7,811 nucleotides of DNA. Origin: Sulfurimonas sp. GTDB taxonomy: Bacteria; Campylobacterota; Campylobacteria; Campylobacterales; Sulfurimonadaceae. The first letter of the stretch is position 1, and the number at the start of each line of letters is the position of its first letter. The translations under genes and the position numbers were made by a program. Location: the NCBI GenBank assembly GCA_022712845.1, contig JAFLJV010000253.1:1-7811 (forward strand). Reading direction: 5' to 3'. This document shows positions 1 through 7,687 of this stretch, one piece after another. Under the pieces are notes generated by a model. It did not search any database, was not told where the DNA came from, and worked only from the letters and a program-made list of their open reading frames with translations.

Positions 1-894
1 AGTTCAACTTCTAATCGTAGTGGATATATGGGTGTTGCAATTATGGGGTTTTTATCAGCTCTTATAGTTGGACCTTGTGTTGCAGCTCCACTAGCAGGTG
101 CATTAGTTTATATAGGTCAAACAGGAGATGCTATACTTGGTGGTAGTGCTCTATTTTTTATGAGTCTTGGTATGGGACTCCCTCTTATTGCTGTTGGAGT
201 TAGTGCTGGTAAATTTATGCCTAAACCTGGTGCATGGATGAATATGATAAGTGCTATATTTGGTGTTATGATGCTTGGAGTTGCTATTTGGATGTTAGAG
301 CGTATAGTAGATAGTTATATAACTATATCATTGTATGCAATACTTGGAATAGGATTTGCAATATACTTAATTAACTTTGATAGTAAGTCGCATGTTATTA
401 GAAAGACTGTTGCAATAGTATTATTAACTCACTCTGTAGCTCTTTTTATTGGTGTTTTAGGTAATTCAAACAGTATGACACAGCCATTGAAATTTTTATC
501 ATTTAAAAGTACTCAAGTGAGTATGAATCAAACTACATCACATCTAAAATTTGAAAAAATAACTTCAATTGAACAACTTGATAATATACTAGCTAAAAAT
601 AGTGGTAAAAAAATTATGTTAGATTTTACTGCTAAATGGTGTTCTGCATGTAAAGAATTAGATGAGATTACATTTTCAGATGAAGAAGTAAAAACTAAAT
701 TAAGTGAGTTTGTTTTGATTAAAGCTGATGTTACAGATAATACAGATGAAGTAAAAAAGTTAACAAAAAAATATGGTGTTTTTGGTCCACCAGCTTTACT
801 CTTTTTTGATGAAAATACTAAAGTAATAAAATCAAAAACAATTGTAGGATTTATTGGGCCAGAAGAGTTTTTAGTTCATTTAAATAATATATAA
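1..894 (+). CDS. dsbD: Thiol:disulfide interchange protein DsbD, C-terminal part (5' end outside window)
   Basis: The reading frame is open from base 1, so the gene starts upstream; the ATG at base 28 is an internal Met, not the real start. DsbD carries electrons from cytoplasmic thioredoxin across the inner membrane to periplasmic disulfide isomerases and cytochrome c maturation. Numbering from the Met at 28, five hydrophobic segments lie at about 6-30, 38-60, 72-90, 97-116 and 124-144, matching the last five of the usual eight. The first holds GPC (Cys17, bases 76-78), the second redox cysteine of the membrane domain. A linker leads to a periplasmic thioredoxin-like domain (about 173-288) with WCSAC (Cys205 and Cys208) and the cis-proline motif GPPA (253-256). 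The first membrane cysteine and any N-terminal DsbD-alpha domain are out of view, so a shorter ScsB/CcdA-type relative is not excluded. It converges with the lpxA-like gene, with 2 bases between the stops and no visible terminator. Confidence 0.93.
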   Translation, partial: SSTSNRSGYMGVAIMGFLSALIVGPCVAAPLAGALVYIGQTGDAILGGSALFFMSLGMGLPLIAVGVSAGKFMPKPGAWMNMISAIFGVMMLGVAIWMLERIVDSYITISLYAILGIGFAIYLINFDSKSHVIRKTVAIVLLTHSVALFIGVLGNSNSMTQPLKFLSFKSTQVSMNQTTSHLKFEKITSIEQLDNILAKNSGKKIMLDFTAKWCSACKELDEITFSDEEVKTKLSEFVLIKADVTDNTDEVKKLTKKYGVFGPPALLFFDENTKVIKSKTIVGFIGPEEFLVHLNNI

Positions 895-896
895 AA

Positions 897-1637
897 TTAA
901 ATATTACTAGAAGCTATAAATGCAGTAAACTCTTTCACATACTCATTTGCATGATTTTGTGAAATCTCTTTTGCTAATTCTTTATCTATACCATCACCTA
1001 AAACTTTTTTATAGATAGTTTTTATCTCTTCTATATCATTTTTATTTTCTAACCTTCTTCTAAGACCAATTAGATTTAAACCTTTTATAGAGGCTTTGTT
1101 ACCCTCTACTAATGTAAAAGGTGGGATATCATGAGTTATAACAGAAGCTCCACCAATCATAACTCCAGTTCCAATAGTGTTGTTTGCTTCAACGGTACTT
1201 AGTCCACCAACTATAACTTTTTCATGACATTTTACATTTTCATATAGTCTTACAGCATTAGTAAGGATGGAGCATTCACCTATTTTAACTCCATTAAGAA
1301 TTTGAACATAAGCCATTAAAAAATTATTAGAGCCTATAGTAATTTTTTTATTTTTTCCTTGACTCTCTTGAGTTCCTATCTGACAAAATTCTCTTATATG
1401 TGTTTTAGCACCAATCTCAATATTTGATTTTTCACACCCTATAGCACAAAAACTAAAAATTCGAACATCTTTATCAATTTTTAGTTTTCCTTTTAGTATT
1501 ATATTTGATTCGAGTTTACAACCAGATTTTACTACTACATTTTTACCAATATTACAAAATGGACCGATTATTACATCTGAAGCTATTTTTGCACCATCTT
1601 CTATAATGACCGTTTTGTGAATATTATTTTGATTCAT
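897..1637 (-). CDS. LpxA-like left-handed beta-helix acyltransferase lacking the catalytic histidines
   Basis: This 246-residue protein (E. coli LpxA is 262) has LpxA architecture: hexapeptide repeats over about residues 8-175 (IIGPFCNIG at 23-31, VIVGG at 141-145, VMIGGASV at 159-166), then a helical C-terminal region opening with EGNKA and GLNLIGLRRR (178-195), which matches the LpxA QGNHA and GVNIEGLKRR segments. LpxA transfers a hydroxyacyl chain from acyl carrier protein to UDP-GlcNAc in the cytoplasm, the first step of lipid A synthesis. The LpxA signature HIAHD is QILNG here (112-116), so H122 becomes Q112, the catalytic base H125 becomes N115 and D126 becomes G116. H144 becomes N134, H160 becomes E150, and the IHRGT motif is not conserved. 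It is the last gene of the operon; its ATG shares one base with the stop of the oxidoreductase gene (TAATG), suggesting coupled translation. It is probably a paralogue or repurposed enzyme acting on the 3-amino sugar made by its neighbours. The fold is certain, the activity is not. Confidence 0.85.
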   Translation of the reverse strand: MNQNNIHKTVIIEDGAKIASDVIIGPFCNIGKNVVVKSGCKLESNIILKGKLKIDKDVRIFSFCAIGCEKSNIEIGAKTHIREFCQIGTQESQGKNKKITIGSNNFLMAYVQILNGVKIGECSILTNAVRLYENVKCHEKVIVGGLSTVEANNTIGTGVMIGGASVITHDIPPFTLVEGNKASIKGLNLIGLRRRLENKNDIEEIKTIYKKVLGDGIDKELAKEISQNHANEYVKEFTAFIASSNI

Positions 1638-2545
1638 TATTTACTCGCAATTTCTAATGTAATTATGCTGTCTTGCACAGAAGCAAGTGAGCCCATATCA
1701 TCAGTATTTAAGTAATGTATAAATGCTTCAAGTTCATCTAAAAGAGCATTGCTTCTTTGAACAAAACAGTTTTTAGTTATATGTGAAGAAGCATTTATAT
1801 TTATACGCTCTTTTAAACTTTGAGATAATAAATCTGCTTCAAAATATTTTATTTTACTCTCTTCATCAACTCTACATGCTACTGCAATACTTCTTTTTCT
1901 ATATGGAGTTAACCAGTTTGTTGTTATATCACCAACTATTTTACCTTCGAGTTCAAATGCTAAAATTGCATTATCTTCGTGAGTTTTATGAATTTTTTGA
2001 GATTTAAAAACAGCACTTTTGACAATATTTTTATTTGTGATAAATCTAATTAAATCACTATCATGTACAGAAAGATCAGTTAAAATACCTACATCTGCAA
2101 TTCTTTCAGGAAAAGCTCCACTACGAGTAATGGAGATAGATAGTATTTCGTGATCGGTTATTTCATTCATGAGAGCTTTCACAACAGGGTTATATCTTTC
2201 AATATGCCCTACACAGCTTTTTACATCATTAGCTTTAACAGCTTTTGATATCTCTTTTGCGTCATTAACAGTTGAAGCTGCAGGTTTTTCAATAAACATA
2301 TGAATTTTACGAGCAGCACAGTTTAAGGCTATCTCTTTATGTAAATATGTTGGAGTTACAATTATAATAGCATCAGGTTTAGTTTCATCAAGCATTTTAT
2401 CAACATCAGTAAAAAAAGGTTCTTTATATTCAGTATCTTTGACGATATCACAAAGTCCTACAATTTTAACATTGTCTATATTTTTAAGGGTGTTATAATG
2501 GTTTTTTCCCATTATCCCAAGCCCAGCTATTACGATTTTTTTCAA
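1637..2545 (-). CDS. gnnA: Gfo/Idh/MocA-family NAD-dependent oxidoreductase, probable UDP-GlcNAc 3-dehydrogenase
   Basis: The protein has 302 residues. The N-terminal Rossmann fold carries GLGIMG (8-13) for NAD(P) binding, followed by the family EKP motif (86-88). The C-terminal domain shows HIERYNP (114-120), the HxxRxxP-type motif of sugar-nucleotide 3-dehydrogenases, and TDLSVHDSD (156-164) with the likely catalytic His161. In this setting (aminotransferase upstream, LpxA-like gene downstream, lpxB in the same operon) the best fit is GnnA, which oxidises the 3-hydroxyl of UDP-GlcNAc to a 3-keto sugar for lipid A, as described in Acidithiobacillus ferrooxidans, Leptospira and Campylobacter jejuni. 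A WbpB/WlbA-type enzyme for a surface polysaccharide sugar is the main alternative. The start is a TTG at 2545, supported by an AAAGG ribosome site 7 bases upstream and by the [14 protein letters not shown] N-terminus. It starts 3 bases after the aminotransferase stop. The enzyme family is certain; the exact substrate is inferred. Confidence 0.85.
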   Translation of the reverse strand: MKKIVIAGLGIMGKNHYNTLKNIDNVKIVGLCDIVKDTEYKEPFFTDVDKMLDETKPDAIIIVTPTYLHKEIALNCAARKIHMFIEKPAASTVNDAKEISKAVKANDVKSCVGHIERYNPVVKALMNEITDHEILSISITRSGAFPERIADVGILTDLSVHDSDLIRFITNKNIVKSAVFKSQKIHKTHEDNAILAFELEGKIVGDITTNWLTPYRKRSIAVACRVDEESKIKYFEADLLSQSLKERININASSHITKNCFVQRSNALLDELEAFIHYLNTDDMGSLASVQDSIITLEIASK

Positions 2546-2548
2546 ATA

Positions 2549-3640
2549 TTAACCTTTAATTGCATCAACTATAAAATCTTGTTCACTCTCTGTTAGATAG
2601 GAACTCATAGGAAGTGACATTATTTGTGAAGATATTTTTTCACTAATAGGAAAGTCTCCCTCAGTGTAACCCAAGTTTTTAAAAGCTTCTTGTAAATGTA
2701 GTGGAATAGGGTAGTGTACAGCAGTTGGTATCTCTTTTTCTGTAAGTTTTTCAATAACAGCTTCTCTATCCTCAACTCTTATAGAGTACTGAGCATATAC
2801 ACTAGTATTTGATTCTGAAATTTGTGGGGTAATAACATTAGCATCTTCTAAGAGATCACTATATCTTGAACCAATCTCACTTCTAAGTTCAACTTCTTTG
2901 TCAAAATGTTTTAGCTTTACATTGAGAACTGCTGCTTGAATAGCATCAAGACGACCATTTATACCAATATATTTGTGTTTATATCTTTCATTTTGACCAT
3001 GATTTAAAAGCATTCTTATTTTAATTGCTAATTCATCATCATCTGTAAAGATTGCTCCACCATCTCCATAAGCACCTAGAGGTTTTGATGGAAAAAAACT
3101 TGTACACCCTATAGTTGAGAGATTGCAAGATTTTTTTCCATTATATGTCGCACCAAAACTTTGACAAGCATCTTCTATAACTTTAAGATTAAACTCTTTA
3201 GCTAACTCATTTATAGCGTCCATATCCGCACATTGACCATATAATGAAACAGGCATAATAACTTTTGTTTTATCTGTAATAACATTTTTAATTTTTAATG
3301 GGTCTATATTATAAGTATCTTCTTGGATATCCACAAAAACAGCTTTAGCACCTAAAAATGCAATAACTTCAGCAGTTGAGATAAATGTAAAAGGGGTAGT
3401 GATAATTTCATCACCTGGTTTAATATCTAAAGCCATAAGAGAGAGTAAAAGAGCATCCGTACCACTACTGCAACCAATAGCATGTTTAGAACCTGTATAT
3501 TTTCCTAAATTCTCTTCTAAAGAATTTAATTTTGCTCCACCTATAAACTGTGCAGAAGTTAGAACTTCTGAAATCTCTTTGTCTATCTCTGTTTTATACT
3601 CTTGATATTGTGCTTTTAAATCTATAAAATTAATTTTCAT
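2549..3640 (-). CDS. gnnB: DegT/DnrJ/EryC1-family PLP aminotransferase, probable UDP-3-keto-GlcNAc aminotransferase
   Basis: The 363-residue protein is a full-length sugar aminotransferase of the DegT family. Visible motifs are SSGTDAL (58-64) for the PLP phosphate, IEDACQSFGA (155-164) with Asp157 facing the pyridine nitrogen, and SFFPSKPLGAYGDGGA (181-196) with the Schiff-base Lys186. The family transfers an amino group, usually from glutamate, to a keto-sugar nucleotide in the cytoplasm. Beside a Gfo/Idh oxidoreductase, an LpxA-like gene and lpxB, it is best read as GnnB, which aminates the 3-keto product of GnnA to give UDP-GlcNAc with a 3-amino group. A WbpE/WlbC-like role in a surface glycan is the alternative. 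I chose the ATG at 3640 over an in-frame TTG at 3652 because GAGGA lies 5 bases before the ATG, while the TTG start would translate through that site. With this start the gene overlaps the end of lpxB by 11 bases. Confidence 0.87.
   Translation of the reverse strand: MKINFIDLKAQYQEYKTEIDKEISEVLTSAQFIGGAKLNSLEENLGKYTGSKHAIGCSSGTDALLLSLMALDIKPGDEIITTPFTFISTAEVIAFLGAKAVFVDIQEDTYNIDPLKIKNVITDKTKVIMPVSLYGQCADMDAINELAKEFNLKVIEDACQSFGATYNGKKSCNLSTIGCTSFFPSKPLGAYGDGGAIFTDDDELAIKIRMLLNHGQNERYKHKYIGINGRLDAIQAAVLNVKLKHFDKEVELRSEIGSRYSDLLEDANVITPQISESNTSVYAQYSIRVEDREAVIEKLTEKEIPTAVHYPIPLHLQEAFKNLGYTEGDFPISEKISSQIMSLPMSSYLTESEQDFIVDAIKG
2553..2557 (-). promoter_or_regulatory. Ribosome binding site that supports the TTG start of gnnA
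   Basis: On the minus strand AAAGG lies 7 bases before the TTG at 2545. It sits inside the last two sense codons of the aminotransferase gene, so ribosomes ending that gene are well placed to restart here. No ATG in this frame suits the Rossmann-fold start better. Confidence 0.65.
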
Positions 3641-4685
3641 TTTTATCCTCAATTATTGATGCTACTGTTTTAGAGCTACCATGTTTTAAATATGCTCTTA
3701 ATGATTTTGAATCATCTAAAAATTTATCTCTATTGAACCCATTGTAAGATTTAAGAAGATTTTGTACTGTTACATCATCTTGAATAAATTCAGGATGTAA
3801 TTCTCTATCATTAAATTTACTAAACATAATATTACTCAACCCAATATGGCTTAATTTTATAAGTCTACTTGCAATAAAATAATCAAGTGGTTTAGCTATA
3901 TAGGTAAGAATAAATGGCACTCCAATCAAAGAAGCTTCTAAAGTAGCAGTCCCACTACAAATAAATGCAAAATCAGCATTTAATAGTGTTTTATACGCAT
4001 CATGGGCTATCTTAAAACTTGATAGATTACCATAAAGTTCATTTATCTCTTCTTTAGTGAAATGTTTTGGAATGATAATATTTGCTTGAATATTTAGTTT
4101 TTTTTCAAGCTCTATAAAGATTGGCATTAGCTTTTTAATCTCACCTTTTCTACTTCCAGGCATAAATGCAATATTTTTAACATCAGGGTTTAGTATGTTT
4201 TTATACTCTGTAATAATATCTAGTAAAGGATGCCCAACATAAGTGATTGGTGCATTTTTTGAGTAGTAATCTTTTTCAAATGGCAGTATAGATGCTAAGT
4301 GATCTATTGTTTTTTCAAGTACAGAAATTCTTTTTGGTTTCCAAGCCCATGCTTGAGGTAAAATATAGTAAATTATCTCTTTATCTGGATATCTTTTTTT
4401 TATTTTTTTAGCTAGTGGAAGATTAAAACCTGAAGAGTCAATAAGTAAAACTTTGTCCACATCTTTTGCCATATCTGCCATTTGTGAATTAAGTTTTAGG
4501 AAAAAAACTATTTTTTTAATAACATCAACAAAACCCATGATAGCAAGACTTCTTAAGTCAACAATGCTATCACCTAAATCACTATCAAATATACCAACAA
4601 ACTCTGTTGTATCACTTAACTCTTTTTTTAATGATTTTAAATGTACATTGGCTGAATGTTCTAATGCACTAACGAGTATCTTCAT
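3630..4685 (-). CDS. lpxB: Lipid-A-disaccharide synthase LpxB
   Basis: LpxB is a GT-B fold glycosyltransferase (family GT19) at the inner face of the inner membrane. It joins a UDP-2,3-diacyl-glucosamine to lipid X, forming the beta-1,6 lipid A disaccharide. The 351 residues (E. coli has 382) show the family motifs in order: IDSSGFN (82-88), LPQAWAWKPKRI (109-120), LPFEKDYY (134-141), VGHPLLD (150-156), MPGSRKGEI (175-183), CSGTATLEASLIGVP (243-257), GLSNIM (282-287) and PEFIQDD (298-304). The N-terminus reads LVSALEHSANVH where most LpxB proteins have AGExSGD; I associate this variant with Campylobacterota. It is the first gene of the four-gene operon, so the lipid A context also colours the reading of the sugar genes behind it. 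The ATG at 4685 has only a weak ribosome site, but the protein starts directly on the first beta strand, so this start is sound. Confidence 0.93.
   Translation of the reverse strand: MKILVSALEHSANVHLKSLKKELSDTTEFVGIFDSDLGDSIVDLRSLAIMGFVDVIKKIVFFLKLNSQMADMAKDVDKVLLIDSSGFNLPLAKKIKKRYPDKEIIYYILPQAWAWKPKRISVLEKTIDHLASILPFEKDYYSKNAPITYVGHPLLDIITEYKNILNPDVKNIAFMPGSRKGEIKKLMPIFIELEKKLNIQANIIIPKHFTKEEINELYGNLSSFKIAHDAYKTLLNADFAFICSGTATLEASLIGVPFILTYIAKPLDYFIASRLIKLSHIGLSNIMFSKFNDRELHPEFIQDDVTVQNLLKSYNGFNRDKFLDDSKSLRAYLKHGSSKTVASIIEDKNEN
3646..3650 (-). promoter_or_regulatory. Strong Shine-Dalgarno for gnnB, deciding its ATG start
   Basis: On the minus strand GAGGA is followed by 5 bases and then ATG at 3640. 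It lies within the last codons of lpxB, before the lpxB stop at 3630-3632. This is the best ribosome site in the operon and argues against the upstream in-frame TTG at 3652. Confidence 0.75.
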
Positions 4686-4709
4686 ATAGTATAGTTACTT
4701 TCATGTTTA

Positions 4710-4715
4710 TTTATA
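4710..4715 (-). promoter_or_regulatory. Candidate -10 box for the lpxB-gnnB-gnnA-lpxA-like operon
   Basis: TATAAA reads on the minus strand about 25 bases before the lpxB ATG, leaving room for a short leader. There is no clear -35 box, which is common in this phylum. The region is so AT-rich that chance matches are likely. Confidence 0.3.
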
Positions 4716-4717
4716 AA

Positions 4718-4730
4718 TGATAGGGTATCA
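4718..4730. promoter_or_regulatory. Short palindrome TGATA-GGG-TATCA in the divergent promoter region
   Basis: A perfect inverted repeat with 5-base arms and a GGG centre stands out in an AT-rich spacer. It lies just upstream of the candidate lpxB -10 box, where a repressor or activator of lpxB, or of both divergent operons, might bind. I do not recognise it as the site of a known regulator. Confidence 0.3.
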
Positions 4731-4772
4731 AAAAATTTGTTAATATTTCATGTTTTATAAGGCACAAGAGAC

Positions 4773-4778
4773 TATAAT
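4773..4778 (+). promoter_or_regulatory. Candidate -10 box for the dihydroorotase-like gene
   Basis: A perfect TATAAT lies 29 bases before the ATG at 4808. The expected transcript start is near 4785, giving a leader of about 23 bases that contains AAAGG at 4793-4797, 10 bases from the ATG. No convincing -35 box is seen. Confidence 0.5.
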
Positions 4779-4807
4779 TTAACAAATATATTAAAGGTAT
4801 TTAAATA

Positions 4808-6028
4808 ATGGTAATTTCAAATGCAATATTATGTGATGTAAATGGAGAAAAACAAGCTGATATTCGTATAGAAGATGGAATTATTATAGAGATAGGAACT
4901 CTTTTAAAAGGTGATGAGATTATAGATGCTAAAGGGGCTTATTTTATGCCACTTTTAGTAGATACTAATGTAAGACTTCAAGATAAAGTTTTAAACTCAA
5001 AAAATATTAAAATTATTTCAAATGAAGCATTGTTGGGTGGAGTAGGGCATGTTATTTTAAATGCAGATAGTTCACCCACAATAGATAACGAAATAGTTTT
5101 AGAGTTTGCTCAAAATGGACTACATAATTTAGGTGGTGCAAAAGTTGATTTGATGTTAAACACTCTAAAAGAAGATTCTACTTTAAGTAATATTGCAATT
5201 TTACTAAAAAGAGGAGCAGTAGCACCATATATGAGTACCATAGCTAAAAATGATGTAGCTATTAAAATTGCTCAATATTGTCAAATGTATAACACTACAC
5301 TTTTTTGTAAAGCCGAAGATAATTCACTTATAAATAGTGGAGTTATGTTAGAGGGAGATATAAGTTCAAAACTTGGACTTGCAGGAATTCCAGACTTAAG
5401 TGAGGTGCTTCACGTCTCTCGTATGATAGAGATAGCAAGACATTTTAAAATCAAAATTCTTTTTAAATCGATTACATCACCCCGTTCTATCTATCTAATT
5501 ACTCAAGCAAAAAAAGATGGTGTTGATGTTATGTGTGAAGTGTCTATTCATCATTTAGTAAATTCTGATGAAGCTTGTGAAAATTTTAATACTACTGCTA
5601 AACTTGACCCACCATTGCCAAGCAAAAGTGATATGAAACTTCTACAAGATGCCCTTAAAAATTCTCAAATAGATATTTTAACAGCTCTTCATCAACCAAA
5701 CTCTCCAGTAAATAAAGAGGTTGCTTTTTTTGATTCAGCTTATGGATGTGAAGCTATATCTCAAGCACTCTCACTTTATTATACTAAACTAGTAAAGTCA
5801 AAAATTATAAATATGAGTGAATTGATAAGATTAACAGTCAAAAATAGTGCCAATAGTATAGGTAGAGAAGCTGGCAGTATAGAAGTTGGAAAAAGTGTTA
5901 ATGCTTTACTTTTTGATCCAAATATAAAAACTATTATAAATAATAAACAATCACTTTATAATCAAAGAGAACTTAGTGGTAAAGTTATTAAAGTATTTAT
6001 CAACAACACATTAAGTGAGTATAATTAA
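4808..6028 (+). CDS. pyrC2: Dihydroorotase-like protein (PyrC2/PyrC' type), probably non-catalytic
   Basis: The protein has 406 residues with the amidohydrolase layout: a small N-terminal beta domain (1-45), a TIM barrel, and a C-terminal return to the beta domain (GSIEVGKSVNALLFD, 356-370). Family landmarks survive, such as KAEDNSLINSGVMLEG (168-183), EVSIHHL (244-250), KLDPPLPSKSD (265-275) and AYGCEAISQAL (311-321). Active dihydroorotase closes carbamoyl-aspartate to dihydroorotate in pyrimidine synthesis using two zinc ions. Here the HxH zinc motif is N-V-R (DTNVRL, 52-57), the usual His before the ED pair is Lys168, and TDHAPH reads ALHQPN (293-298), so Leu294 replaces the catalytic Asp. 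Known inactive homologues (Pseudomonas PyrC') hold aspartate transcarbamoylase together, so a structural role with PyrB is the likeliest, although pyrB is not in the window. It is alone downstream of its own promoter and divergent from lpxB. The gene symbol follows phylum usage and is inferred. Confidence 0.82.
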   Translation: MVISNAILCDVNGEKQADIRIEDGIIIEIGTLLKGDEIIDAKGAYFMPLLVDTNVRLQDKVLNSKNIKIISNEALLGGVGHVILNADSSPTIDNEIVLEFAQNGLHNLGGAKVDLMLNTLKEDSTLSNIAILLKRGAVAPYMSTIAKNDVAIKIAQYCQMYNTTLFCKAEDNSLINSGVMLEGDISSKLGLAGIPDLSEVLHVSRMIEIARHFKIKILFKSITSPRSIYLITQAKKDGVDVMCEVSIHHLVNSDEACENFNTTAKLDPPLPSKSDMKLLQDALKNSQIDILTALHQPNSPVNKEVAFFDSAYGCEAISQALSLYYTKLVKSKIINMSELIRLTVKNSANSIGREAGSIEVGKSVNALLFDPNIKTIINNKQSLYNQRELSGKVIKVFINNTLSEYN

Positions 6029-6066
6029 ATTAAAATAATTTTTAAGTGTTTATTAAAGATATTTTT

Positions 6067-6075
6067 TGATAAAAT
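6067..6075 (+). promoter_or_regulatory. Extended -10 promoter for the response regulator gene
   Basis: TG-A-TAAAAT, preceded by a run of six Ts, matches the extended -10 style typical of Campylobacterota vegetative promoters. Its last base is 6 bases before the ATG at 6082, so transcription would begin at or next to the start codon. Confidence 0.5.
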
Positions 6076-6081
6076 AGTCTT

Positions 6082-7646
<1,565 letters not shown>

Positions 7647-7660
7647 TTTTAGAAAGCTAC

Positions 7661-7679
7661 TCCTACAAAGAATGTAGGA
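7661..7679 (-). terminator. Hairpin after the chemoreceptor gene, possible terminator
   Basis: TCCTACA (7661-7667) and TGTAGGA (7673-7679) form a perfect 7-base stem with a 5-base loop, 8 bases past the chemoreceptor stop and just upstream of the tgt promoter. Neither strand has a good T-run directly after the stem, so it may be a weak or factor-assisted terminator, or an mRNA end stabiliser. Confidence 0.4.
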
Positions 7680-7687
7680 ATAAAAAT

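Noticed and set aside
28..30. ATG at base 28 as the start of a short dsbD-like gene
   Set aside because: The frame is open back to base 1 and the Met is at the edge of a membrane segment that is internal in DsbD, so the gene continues upstream of the window.
897..1637. Naming this gene lpxA outright
   Set aside because: The fold matches, but the catalytic His and the other three active-site His residues are missing, so the symbol would imply an activity the sequence does not support.
1783..2007. 74-codon open frame on the plus strand
   Set aside because: It lies opposite the well-supported oxidoreductase gene, is rich in Tyr, Leu and Phe as expected from antisense AT-rich DNA, and shows no family motif or ribosome site.
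3399..3605. 68-codon open frame on the plus strand
   Set aside because: Antisense to the PLP-domain coding region of gnnB and without recognisable motifs.
3641..3652. Upstream TTG start adding four residues to gnnB
   Set aside because: A start there would leave the strong GAGGA site inside the coding sequence, and the ATG at 3640 is ideally spaced from it.
897..4685. Operon as a surface-polysaccharide (Wbp/Wlb-type) amino-sugar pathway
   Set aside because: The oxidoreductase and aminotransferase alone would allow it, but the LpxA-type C-terminal region of the acyltransferase and the overlap with lpxB point to lipid A. It is kept as an alternative in the gene entries.
4453..4689. 78-codon open frame on the plus strand
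   Set aside because: Antisense to the N-terminal part of lpxB; the lpxB motifs on the other strand explain the sequence.
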